NCBI GenBank assembly: GCA_030544215.1
Contig: JARZZO010000005.1
Coordinates: 81,187,024-81,251,023, forward strand
Source of the DNA: Zantedeschia hybrid cultivar
Lineage: Eukaryota; Streptophyta; Magnoliopsida; Alismatales; Araceae
Direction of reading: 5' to 3'
Length of the DNA: 64,000 nucleotides
Part shown: positions 11,658 to 22,200 of the stretch, piece by piece
How the letters are laid out: each line of letters starts with the position of its first letter
How positions within the stretch are numbered: position 1 is the first letter of the stretch
Made by a program: the position numbers and the translations under genes
The notes under the pieces: generated by a model
Databases searched by the model: none
The model's input: the letters and a program-made list of their open reading frames with translations, nothing else
Told to the model about the DNA's origin: nothing

Positions 11658-14530
11658 TCAAGGCTGGCTCTCCCCTCCGCCCTCATCAAACTGGCTCTGG
11701 GCCTCGTCAGGTGCGTCCGGTGCTGGTCCTCGGCTGGGAGGGGGAGGTGGCCCCATCGTGCTCGGCCCTGCCTGGACAGAAGACATGGTGACACTGGCAG
11801 TAAAAGCACTAGTCAGACCACGCTCCTGGGCACGCTGCCGAGCACGCCTGTACCTCTCCTCCACACTCCGGCGCTCGTGCTCAGCAATCCCTAACTGAAC
11901 TCGGAGGGAGGCCATCTCTGAATCCATCTTCTGCCGCTCCTGCCTCTCCCGCTCTCGCTCCTCGGTGATGAACCCCAGTCGAGACTGGAGGTGTGAAAGC
12001 TATCGAGGAAGATCTCCAGTCGAGAGTCGGGCCACTTGCTCCTCCAGAGACCGGATCCGTGCCGCATCGGCCTCAGCACGAGCAGCTGCAGCACGAGAAC
12101 GCTCCAGCTCCGCTTCAGCCCTCTGAAGGGCTTCTTGAAGCTCAGCAACCTGAAGGGAAGTCATTGTTAGCTCAAGGCAATCAATTAAATAATCAAAATC
12201 AAAATTCGAAAAGTCAAAGAACTTACTCGAGCAGCCCGGTCCTCCTCCGCAAGAGAAGCCCGGTGGATAGCAGAGGCGAGCTGGCTCTGAAGGTCAGCCA
12301 GAGCAGCATCATAAGCAGCAGAAGAGGATGATGAATCTCCGAAGGAAGGGGGAGCCGCTTGGGTATAGACGGCTCGCTGCACCAAAAGAGAACTGTCAGT
12401 GTCAATCGCCAAAACAATTAATTAATTAAAACATGCATGCATACATACCAGGTCAAATAACTCTTTATGGCCTTGTTCTAGCTGGGCCTCCGCATCATGT
12501 AGGCGGGTCTGGAGGTCGATGATGACCGCGTCACGTGCATCCTGCATATCACACATAAATACATTCATTCACAAACATAAATCAAGATAATAATAAAATT
12601 AAAGACGCATGAAAGCATACTTACATCAAGTGGTCGGAGGAGCCGAAGCTGATCGGCGTAGTGGGCCCAGTACTGCTGGAGGTAGGCCTCGCTACTCTCC
12701 GCCCGGGACTCCACCCGTACGCCTCGGCGGTGCCAGTCCTCGTACTGCTCCGGGAACTTGGCACGCCAATCTGTGAGGGCTTGCTTGCCCCTCATGCTCC
12801 TCCCGACACCCTCCGGGACCTCCTCATCAATCCATTCTTGATGGAGGCCCAGTGTCCTCATCACGAGCCGGAGGTGGAGGGGCTCGATCTCGTTCATGCA
12901 GTGCAGCCACATCTGCCTGCCGAACCTCCTCCTGCCAGCCGTCACCCACGGCTGACCCTCCTCGCCCATACCAAGGTACGGGCACCAGATCACCTGCATA
13001 TAGATTAGGTGCATTCATTAAATAAATTGCATTTAAGGAATAAAAAATTGCATTTAATAAAATTGAACAAGTTAAAAACTTACCAGGAGCTCTGGGTAAT
13101 CCAGGAACTGATGGCGGAGGGCCGTCAGCTGGTGGTGCTGTGGGGCTGTATCCACGATCGGCTGCCAACGGCAGGCCAATGGGACGGTGCTGGGTCTCGC
13201 GATCCGCGCTCTGCCGAGCGGGAAGTAATGGTAACTCCAAACCTGCATTCATGAACATATAAGTTAGTAAAGCATCATATCATATCGCATTGCATATCAT
13301 AAACAAATAATAAATAACTTAATACCTGAAGGAACGGCGAGAAGCCGTTGACAGTGGTCTCACGGTCCAGCGTGACCGCAGACAAATCGGCGAAGAGGTG
13401 GGCCAGAAGGGCCGCACCCTACGCGTACTCTCCTAAACTATCTAAGTCATCTAACAGATATAGGAATCTACAGTGGATGTGGTCGCCCTTCGTACCGAAG
13501 AGCAACCGACCAAAGAAGAAAACTAGAAAGACCCTAAGCTGCCTATCTACCTCTTCCACCTGACTCAGGTCGCTACAGTAGACGGCGGAAGATGACTCAG
13601 CTAACCTATCCCTAAACTCCTCCCGAGTCTCGTTATACCGACGCCGGGGCTCATCTAGACCTAAGGCGGCCTCTACCTCCACCCTAGGAACCATCCTAGA
13701 CTCTCTACCTAAGCTAGACACCTCTATCCCTAATAGAGCCTCTGCCAATCCCTGATAGTTGGGGTAAGTAACCCCACTCACAGGTCGGCCCTCTACCCTG
13801 AGGCCAGTGATCCTGGCCACATCCTCTAGGGTGGGGACTATATGTCCCCACGGCATTAGGAAAGCACGGCTTTCCGCATGCCACCTCTCCCGCAGCACCT
13901 GCAGGAGGACCAAATCGAGCCAAAATGGCTCGATATCTAATACCTCGCCGAACCCCATTCGGCGCAGGCGCGCCTTCTAGAAATCCGGGAGCCTCTATAA
14001 GCCCCTATCACAAGGTCCCATGAGATTCTGGCCCTCATCACTCCCTGCAAATAAAAACATAAAAATAGGGTCAGTAATGAATAAAAACAAAAAATCACTT
14101 CTGTTTTGAAAGGCGTCAGCATACACAGACGTTTTTCAAAACACGTCCACATGCCCTGACGCAATTCAAAATTATTTCCTGCTTAATTAAAAATTTGGAA
14201 TTGATCTTGAAAGACGTCAGACCATGGGGACGCCTTTTGAATTGCGTCACCTGGTCTAGACGCCTTTCAAGACCCGATTCCGGGTTCTTGAAGAACCCCG
14301 TTTTCTCCCCTCTTTTTCTCATTTCATTTATCACATAGAGAGCTTACCGTGTGGAGATCGCCCTCCTCTCCTTCTTCCATTGCCACGGGCGCCGGTGGAG
14401 GGATCTCTTCCTCCAAAAATGCCGCGGCTTCGGCTAGCACCGCCGAAACCTCCTCGGGAGCTTCCTCCTCATGCCTTCGCCGTCTCTTAGCCAAGGCTTT
14501 CATCTTCCTAGAGCCTTCACCGCGTTCCAT
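11658..14530 (-). pseudogene. PMD1 antisense gene of element A: plant mobile domain plus coiled coil, seven exons, broken
   Basis: The exons (minus strand) are 14530-14348, 14044-13326, 13242-13084, 12993-12625, 12541-12449, 12376-12227 and 12149-11658, all with GT-AG introns in phase 0, identical in layout to the B copy. Exon 1 codes a basic and acidic N-terminus. Exon 2 has the plant-mobile-domain signature (RWHAESRAFLMPWGH, TLEDVARITGLRVEGRPVSG). Exons 3-4 continue the domain (VWSYHYFPLGR, VIWCPYLG). Exons 5-7 are Glu/Arg/Ala-rich with coiled-coil character and a Pro-rich end. It is broken by a 1-nt deletion near 14005, TAG at 13421-13419 (Trp in B) and disruption in exon 7 near 11998. PMD proteins relate to transposase-derived host genes; the role here is unknown. 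Confidence 0.8.
14100..14280 (-). repeat. Inverted-repeat modules in PMD1 intron 1 (element A)
   Basis: Four modules sit as two adjacent pairs (14108-14175 and 14208-14272). Each has arms of the TGAAAGGCGTC/GACGCCTTTCA type around a loop of about 10-12 nt. They lie wholly within the first intron. Confidence 0.75.
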
Positions 14531-15194
14531 GATCAAGAAAGAGAGTTTTGAGGGAGAAAGAGAGGGAGATCGCCGGAGCTCGGAGATCGCCGGAGAGGTG
14601 GAGAGAGAGAGAGTTTTGGGAAAAGTGAGGAAGAAAGGGGGCCTTCGCGGATCTGTAAACGAAAGGTTAAAAGGCGTCTACTCAGACAGACGCGTTTTAG
14701 GGCGCATAAGTTGAGGCGGTAAGGACAGCTGTTTGAAATTGAGTGAAAGACGTCTACATATGCTGACGCGTTTCAGATTACCGCCAATTCTTGTTCAGAG
14801 TCGTACAGAGGATGATGATGAAAGGCGTCTGATCTTATAGACGCGTTTTAGGAGATTAATCACGGAATTAATGGCAGAATCCTGGAAAAAGTAGGAGAAA
14901 GAGTTGAAAAGCGTCAACGGTTGCAGACGCTATTTAAAGTTTAATCAGGTTTTTGAGGATTAAATTGAATTTCTGGAAAATGAATTATGGTTGAAAGGCG
15001 TTTTTCTGAGTGGACGCGTTTTACATTTAACAGAACCCGAATTGCCAAATTTTCAGGAAAAATCCAGTCTTTACTTAAGGAAAAATCATGTGCACATCAC
15101 AGAAAGTTAAGGAAAGATTTCAAGACATGAAAAGTCTTTCTTTATTCAATGAAATCTTTTATTACATCAAAAAGGAAAAAGAGAAAAAGGACAT
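14531..15194 (-). promoter_or_regulatory. Presumed PMD1 promoter region with five inverted-repeat modules
   Basis: This is the interval upstream of the PMD1 ATG and downstream of PMD2. Modules lie at about 14666-14700, 14743-14777, 14819-14852, 14902-14940 and 14993-15025, spaced roughly 75-85 bp apart. No convincing TATA box is seen. The calling as a promoter is inferred from position only. Confidence 0.5.
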
Positions 15195-16563
15195 TTAAGG
15201 AAGAATTTCATGAAGACCTTTAAGGTAAGGAAATTTTAATCCTCTATCTCTATCTTTAGAGGATTTTACACGGTAACTAAAGCCAAGGTTCCACAAAGTA
15301 GTGATGATTTGTATGGCTTCATAATCTTCGTCGGATTCCAAGTCACGCTTCTTGATTGGGGATGTGAGAGAGAACTCAGGGAATTCACGACGGCCCAAGC
15401 TAAGTTGAGTAAGGCACCGATGGGGATTGTATAACACGAACTCGGTGGCCCCAATCAACTTGAGATCTGCTCCTACTGCACGGCGCACCCAAATAGGCTT
15501 TCCAACAAGAGCGAGTGGAGATGAGTCAAATATGTCGGATGTCATGAGCTTCAAATACTCTCTCCAGTCGGCCCGAGTCTTGAGCTTTGGAACCTTGTTG
15601 ACCATGTGCTCATTGAATTTTACAATGTTAGCAATGCAATGAATTGGGCTATTCAAGAAGATTTGAGATGGATTCAGAGGCCTCTTCTTACTGTACTCAA
15701 ACTTGAAGTGAAGTTCAACCCACAGAGCAAAGAGTAACATGCACCCATAGGGGGGACGACCCACAGATGCCGCAGAAAGCCCGCTATAAAGATATGCCAA
15801 AAGTAAAGTGCTAATGGATTTACTTTCGAAGATTGCGCAGATAGCACTAACCTGGTCATCTTCTAAGATGTTATCCTGCGCATGGAAGAACAAGGCACCG
15901 GCAAGGCATGTAACGAAAGCTTTCGTCACATTCTCCGCTTCATCCTCCCTTAGATCATCAATGTCATATAAAGTCCACTCAGCGAGCTTTGCAAGATTGA
16001 TCCCCTTCTTAGTAAGGCATCATTTAGCTTCTGAAGGATCCTTCATGATTGATGTCAACAATTGTTGACCGGTGATTTTCTCTCTTGTTAAAGCTATCTT
16101 ATCTTTGTTATCTTTGGTCTTTGGGAGACCTAATAGAAGCTCCGCTTCTTCCAAAAGGATGGTGGACTCGAAGTCTTGGAAGAAGAACGTATGAGTTTGG
16201 GGATGCCACCACTCGATCAAGGCACCCATAGCCGCCCAATCTACGTTCGAACTCTTGTAATTTTTGGCAAGCACCACAAGACCTTGAAGATTCCACTTGG
16301 ATATAAAAACTTGCATGGAAAGCTTAACACTTTTTGCAAGTTTACGAATCCAAGGGAGAGAGGTGAACTTCCTTGGGCCGGGAAACATGGGATAATTCTG
16401 GAAGAACATGAAGAATGAGACGAAGAACATGAAGAACAAGAAGAAGAATTGAAGAGAAATTGATTTAACTTACTTGAAGATTAGGATCTCTTCTATTGAG
16501 GTGATTTTCTACGTCGGAGAACTTCTCTAGAGACATCTTCATCCTCTTGTTTGAAGAATCCAT
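15195..16563 (-). pseudogene. PMD2 antisense gene of element A: plant mobile domain-like, two exons, in-frame TGA
   Basis: Exon 1 (16563-16474) encodes a 30-residue Lys-rich start (MDSSNKRMKMSLEKF). Exon 2 (16397-15195) begins NYPMFPGPRKF. It contains WWHPQTHTFFFQDFE followed by EEAELLLGLP, the typical plant-mobile-domain pattern, though strongly diverged from PMD1. A TGA at 16022-16020 splits the frame after SEAK, and the same TGA is in element B. Beyond it the frame continues cleanly to 15195 (ending GLHEILP). If the TGA were read through, the product would be about 430 residues. A TATA box lies at 16705-16698. The function is unknown; it could be a captured host gene. Confidence 0.75.
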
Positions 16564-16697
16564 CCTCTTTTTCGGAGTTCTTCCTTCTTGAAGTTTAGAA
16601 ACCTTGAAAACTTTGAAGAAACGTTGAAACTTTGGAAGAAAACTCAACTTTGGATCTTTGGATTATGGTAGGATTGCTTGGGAACAACCTAAGGGTG

Positions 16698-16705
16698 TTT
16701 ATATA
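16698..16705 (-). promoter_or_regulatory. TATA box of PMD2 (element A)
   Basis: TATATAAA reads on the minus strand about 135 bp upstream of the PMD2 ATG. It is conserved at the same spacing in element B (42784-42791), which supports an internal promoter facing against the LTR promoter. Confidence 0.6.
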
Positions 16706-17908
16706 GAAGGAATTACGATCCTAGGAAGACTTTTGCGGATTGGAAAAGGGATGTGCATTGGTAGAGTTGGAATCCGAGTAGAGAACAGCCAGAAACCTGT
16801 TTCTGTGAGTAAAAGGCGTCGAGGAGCACTGCCGTGTTTTAACATTGAATGGCGCCTGCGCGACACGACGCGTTTTAGCTTTTCTGTGATTTACCCGAAA
16901 TTCTATGGTTTTTGAGGTTTAAATTGAATACTTGTTTAGAATTATTAATGATTTTGATTGCAGAAAATCAGAGAATTCAAAATATCAAGAAGATCCCACT
17001 GTGGGAGTCAAGAAGTCCTGACCGTGGCTAAAAAGACGGTTATTTCTACCCTTGTACTTTTCCATGTAATTTATTGTGCATTATCATTACTATATGATAA
17101 ATATTTATTAGAGTATATCAAGGACCTTGTGGTTTTGATGAAACTGGAATTTGAGTTCCCCTTCAACAAAAACAGTGATAATTCCAGAGAATTCTTAATC
17201 GCACGGATAGGCCGTTGGATTGTTAATTAGTGAGGACGATGGTTCCATTTTTGTGAAATGGTGCGTGGATAAACGAGCTTCGGCTTAGCACTGGATTACA
17301 AGAATTGGTATCTTGACTCATTAATGACAATTTAGCAATATTATCCTTGATTAATTTATATTTTATTTGACTTTATATTTTTCTTTTAACCCAGCATGCA
17401 TCATGTAGGACTTTGAAATCATTGTGATAAGGATTAATTATTAATTAAGTTTCAGACCATTAAATCAAATAACTTCAACATGATATGAAATATTCCATTC
17501 TGAATTGAGTATTTTGATTATCTTTGAGGTTCGCTTGAAGATATCATTGGAATTCTATCCTTTCTTGGATTCTTTCTCCAATATTTCTTGTTTTTTTTTA
17601 AGATCCATCATAGCTGCAGCACGTCCACATTGGCTGGCAAACGCTCCCCATGATGAAACCTACAGTGTCTATGACCTGGGGTACTTCCCACTCCGAGGAG
17701 GTTGATCGACTTTATTTTATTTCCTTGTCTACCTCATCCAGACAGGATTGATTCCATTGATCTCTTTGAACTATCTTCATTGATAATTTTGAGAAAAATT
17801 CAAATCATGTGATGTTAAGAGCGTGTCTCATCACACCTTGGCATTACCTTTTCAGTACATTCCATTCCATTTCACTCCCTTGCAAAGACGATGCCAAGGT
17901 GAGGCAGC
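16706..17908 (+). other. 3' non-coding part of element A up to the 3' LTR
   Basis: No gene is visible. Two modules (16808-16840 and 16848-16878) lie upstream of PMD2. The rest is AT-rich and colinear with 41581-42780 in element B. It ends in AAGGTGAGGCAGC directly before the LTR, a weak polypurine tract. Confidence 0.6.
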
Positions 17909-19237
17909 TGTAGACACGCTAATTTTGATGTCATTTCGAGTAAATTTCATATCATATAATAATGCCTCAGAATGGTCTGATATTTAATCATTAATTATTT
18001 TTTATTGATCTTTTTGAGTGTCGGGTTTAACAGACATGTTTAAGTTAATCAATTAAATTGATTTTAACTCAAATTTCAGTTAAAATATGAACAAGTCTAA
18101 AAGACGTCTACATGTCTGGACGCCATTTAGAGTTTATTCTTATTTTAACGTTTAAATTTGAATTTTAATCAGTTGATTAATTAGCTAAAAGACGTCTTCA
18201 AGACACGACGCGTTTTAGATTTCCTAAGCTATTTCTACTTCTCTTCCGGATGTTTATCCTTATCTTAATTAGTGTAAAAGACGTCTATTCAAGTAGACGC
18301 GTTTTAGCTAATATATATAAAGATAAGTTTCCCGGATGTTTATCCTTATCTTAATTAATCTGAAAGGCGTTATCCAATGTAGACACGTTTTGGATAATTA
18401 CAGATAAAGATAAATTAATCTGTATTTATCTGTTGATTAAGATGGATAAATCCCAAGTTTTTCTATGTAAATCCGCGGACGCAGAAGAAGCCTATAAATA
18501 TCTTACATCTTGAAGAGTTAAAAAATGTTAAGCGTAATCTTGAGTGATTATCATTGAGCAATAGCGAGTTGAAGATCGAAGCAACAACGTCGGAACGCCG
18601 TAGCGCTACCATTTCCAGAAGTCGACGTCCTTTCAAGATTCTTCATCCATTCAAGAATTCAACCATTGGGCATAAGTCTTTATTTTTCTGCATTCATTTC
18701 ATTTAGTTCTACATTCTTCATCATTCACTTCATGCAACACACAACACATTCATTCTTTTCAAAATCTATTTGATTAAGGGGTTTCAAAAGCCACTAAACA
18801 AGTAAGTTTGTTGTTTAATTGCATGTTTAACATCATGATTAGAATAGATACTATTCTTGCTTAAAGTTCTCATCATTGTTTCTTCATTTCTTTTCTTTCT
18901 ATTTCTGCTGCACTCAACAAAAGGAGAATCAAAGGGGAGTGAATCATCAAACACAAAGTCACAAGAATCTCTGGACGATCCTCAACCTCAACTTCAAATT
19001 CAACAGCAAGAACAAAGAACGAGAAGGGCTCTCTTTCTTCAGCCGGCTGAAGGAGGGGAATCAAGAGCTCAATATCTTCCACGTTTAAACAGGTAGGCGA
19101 TCAAAACTTTTTTTGGAACTTTTAAGTTAAAAGTTTCTGGCGATCACTTCACGTAGTTGCTGTTTTTAATAGGTTTATTTTACACTAAACAACATAGATT
19201 TTTCATGTTAATCACACAATCATTCTAAGCACTCACA
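17909..19237 (+). repeat. 3' LTR of element A
   Basis: It begins TGTAGACACGC and ends CACTCACA, so it has TG...CA ends and is 1329 bp long. It contains modules at 18097-18133, 18184-18219, 18276-18307 and 18360-18395. The first TATA motif has decayed to TATGTAAAT relative to the 5' LTR. It is followed at once by copia gag coding sequence. Confidence 0.93.
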
Positions 19238-22200
19238 CCAATTACTTAGACTGGCTCAAAAACCTGAAGATAGTCCTCAGGTCTGAGCAGATTGCCTACG
19301 TCTTGGATAATGAACCTCCTGCTGAACCAGCATTGGATGCTCAAGAGGAGGAAATGATAGCATATGAAAAATGGAAGGAAGATTCCACCATGGCCCAATG
19401 CTACATGTTAGCCTCTATGAGCAATGAGTTGCAGAGGCAACATGAAGAGATGGATGCTAGATCCATCATGCTCCATTTGAAGGAGCTATTTGGTGAGCAG
19501 AGCAGAATCGAACGATGTGAGATATCGAAGAATCCGTTCAAGGCTTAGATGGCAGAGGGAACTTTAGTACAGAATCACGTGCTGAAGATGATTGAGTGGG
19601 TGGAGAGGCTGGATGCTCTTGGGATTACACTTCCTAAGGAGATGCATACAGACCTCATGTTGTCTTCACTTCCACCATCATAGGCTCAGTTCATCGTTAA
19701 TTTTAACATGAACAAGATCCATGTCACCTTAGCTGAACTGTTGAACATGTTAAAGACTGCTGAGGGGAACCTTGTGAAGGATAAACCCCAAGTCCTAATG
19801 GTTGGTAAGACCAACAGAAAAAGACTTGCAGTCCAAGCTTTTCGAAAGAATAAGAACAAGGTTCAGAGAAAGGCAAAGGTTACTAAGAAAGACAAGAGTA
19901 AAAGTGTTGAGAAAGGTGATTGCTTCTACTGTCACCAGAAAGGGTATTGGAAGAGGAATTGCAAAGAATACCCAAAGGACAAGGCTCAAGAAACTGTGAA
20001 GCAGCAAGACGCTTCAGGTATCTATATGATAGATGTAAACTTGTCAATAAGAGATTGTACATCATGGGTATTAGATACTGGATGTGTATCTCATATCTGC
20101 AATTCTGTGTAGGCACTGACTAGAAGGCGTAAGCTGAGGACCGGCGAGATGGATCTGAGGCTAGGTAACGGTGCAAGAGTTGCGGCGATCGCTGTGGGGA
20201 CAGTGAAGCTCAAGCTACCATCCGGAGACACATTTTTATTAGATGAATGTTATTATGTACCTAGCATAATAAGGAACATCATTTCTATTTCATGTTTAGA
20301 TAGAATTGGATACAATTTAAATTTTGGGAACAATAGTTGTTCAATTTATTTCGGAAATAAATTAATAGTTTCTGCTATTTTGTCCAATGGATTGTATCTA
20401 TTGAATGTGTCTCATGATAATTTACATATCGGTTCTTCAATTAAAAGAAGTAAGTATGAAATGCACAAAGCCTACTTGTGGCATTGTAGGCTTGGACACA
20501 TTGGTGAAAACAGGCTCCAAAGGATGCATAAAGATGGATATTTGGATCCATTTGATTATGAATCATATGCAACCTGTGAGTCATGTTTAATGGGTAAAAT
20601 GGCTAAGTCTCCATTTAGTGGAACTGGAGAACGAGCCAAAGACATATTAGAACTCATACATTCAGATGTATGTGGTCCTATGTCAACCCAAGCCATTGGT
20701 GGTTTCTCATACTTCATTACATTCACTGATGATTACTCAAGGTTTTGATATGTATACTGATAAAGTGTTAAATTGATCATTTAAGGGCAATCATATGCAT
20801 CATACTCATGTTTTTATCTGCAAAATAGCATGAAATGATAGATAATTGTGTAACAAGTCCAACGGTACCAATTTCATCAAATTCTGACTTAAAAACATCG
20901 TCATTTCATGTGATTAAAGGAGTATAGCGCATTTGCGGTTTTTCGACAAAACCGAAACGAAATGAATAAATACGATGATATTTTTATGATAATGCGCTAA
21001 TTTATATTTATTTTATGTGAACAGGACATGCCGATAATGCAGTGCAGCTGGTGGAGTTTCCGGAAATTTGGGGGAGGTCTAGTGTGCGGATTTCAACTAA
21101 AGTGGGAGTAAAAATGCAATTTGATTCCTTCCTTCGCTGGAGTTTCCCAAAACCCACTATTTCCTTCCTTCTCTCCAATTTCTCAAACCGCAATCCTACT
21201 TCTTCTCCAGTTTCCTTTTCCTCTCCTTTAATCTCTTTCCTTCCCCAATTCCGACTCTCTCTTCCTCTCTATATTAACCCCTTTCCCAACTCTCTCCAGC
21301 AGCATATTCCGGCCTCTTCTCTAGTTTCCCAAACTCTTTCTCGCAGCCCTCCTCCTCCTCTCTTTCGAGTTCTTCTCTCTCTCTGTCTCCGTAAAATCTC
21401 TCCCACGTTTTGTTTTCCAGAATTCCTAGCCCTCTCTTCTTCTCTCCCGTATTCTCCCTCTCTCTTTCTCCCACGCACAGGTCCCTGCCGCACTCTCCCT
21501 CTCCCCAGTTATCCTCCTCTTCTTCTTCTTTTCCAACTCCTCTCTCGGTTTTCTCTCCTTCTCTCCCTCTGTTTTCTCTCTCTTCTAAACCTGAACCAGC
21601 AACCAACAGCCGCTCCCACGGATCACCAGCAGCCAGCAGCTGCGCCCACGGATCACCAGCAGCCAGCAGCTGCGCCAACGGGCCTGAAGCCAGTCCCTCC
21701 AGCGCGACTCCAGCAGCCGGCCCCCACGCTGCAGGCTCCGGCAAGCACCTCCTTCAAGTCCAGCGCATAGCAGCAGCTATCCCAGCCCCACAGCAACCAC
21801 CTACCTCCACCTGCTGCGCCTGAAGCTTCTTCCCAGAAGTCACCAATGCCCCAGCCAGCAAATACCAGCAACTCCACGTGCCCACGGGCTTGAAGCCTTC
21901 ATCTCCTGAACGCACATAGCCTTGCATGCCCAGCTGCATCCCAGCGGTTCCAGCACTTGAAGCATGCGAGCTCCCACGCGGCAAAGCTTCACAACAAACT
22001 CTTCCACGCAGCTGCTTCTGCAAGTGTTCACGGCAGCCACCCACAAAGTCCCCCACAGATTACTTCTATTCTTTCCCTTCCCCCATTAGTATAATAGTTG
22101 GTTATTTAATTAGGATTAGTCAGTTGTTATTTAATGATTTGTTTATTTAGGATATTAAACCTTGTAAGTTGTTTCATGATTTTTAGTTAATTAGTAATTT

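Larger units (their letters stand above)
1..19237 (+). mobile_element. Tat-lineage Ty3/gypsy LTR retrotransposon A (5' LTR cut by window edge)
   Basis: The order is partial 5' LTR (1-974), primer site (982), gag-pro (2004-6626), pol (6509-10414), two antisense plant-mobile-domain genes (11658-16563), 3' LTR (17909-19237). The order of domains, an additional archaeal-type RNase H after the normal one, and the long antisense cassette between pol and the 3' LTR are hallmarks of the Tat/Ogre/Retand group. The element interrupts the gag of copia element C1, which resumes exactly at 19238. Its coding capacity is dead: four in-frame stops, a mutated RT active site and a mutated integrase zinc finger. 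The left target duplication lies outside the window. Confidence 0.93.

Noticed and set aside
14600..15030. Repeated ~32-bp units with near-regular spacing as a CRISPR-like array
   Set aside because: The genome is a plant, units are inverted repeats with unequal arms, spacers are not of constant length, and copies are scattered through retrotransposons.
21042..22150. Long overlapping ORFs on both strands in solo LTR F
   Set aside because: Low-complexity Ser/Pro/Ala translations of CT-rich LTR sequence; no domain and several frames open at once.
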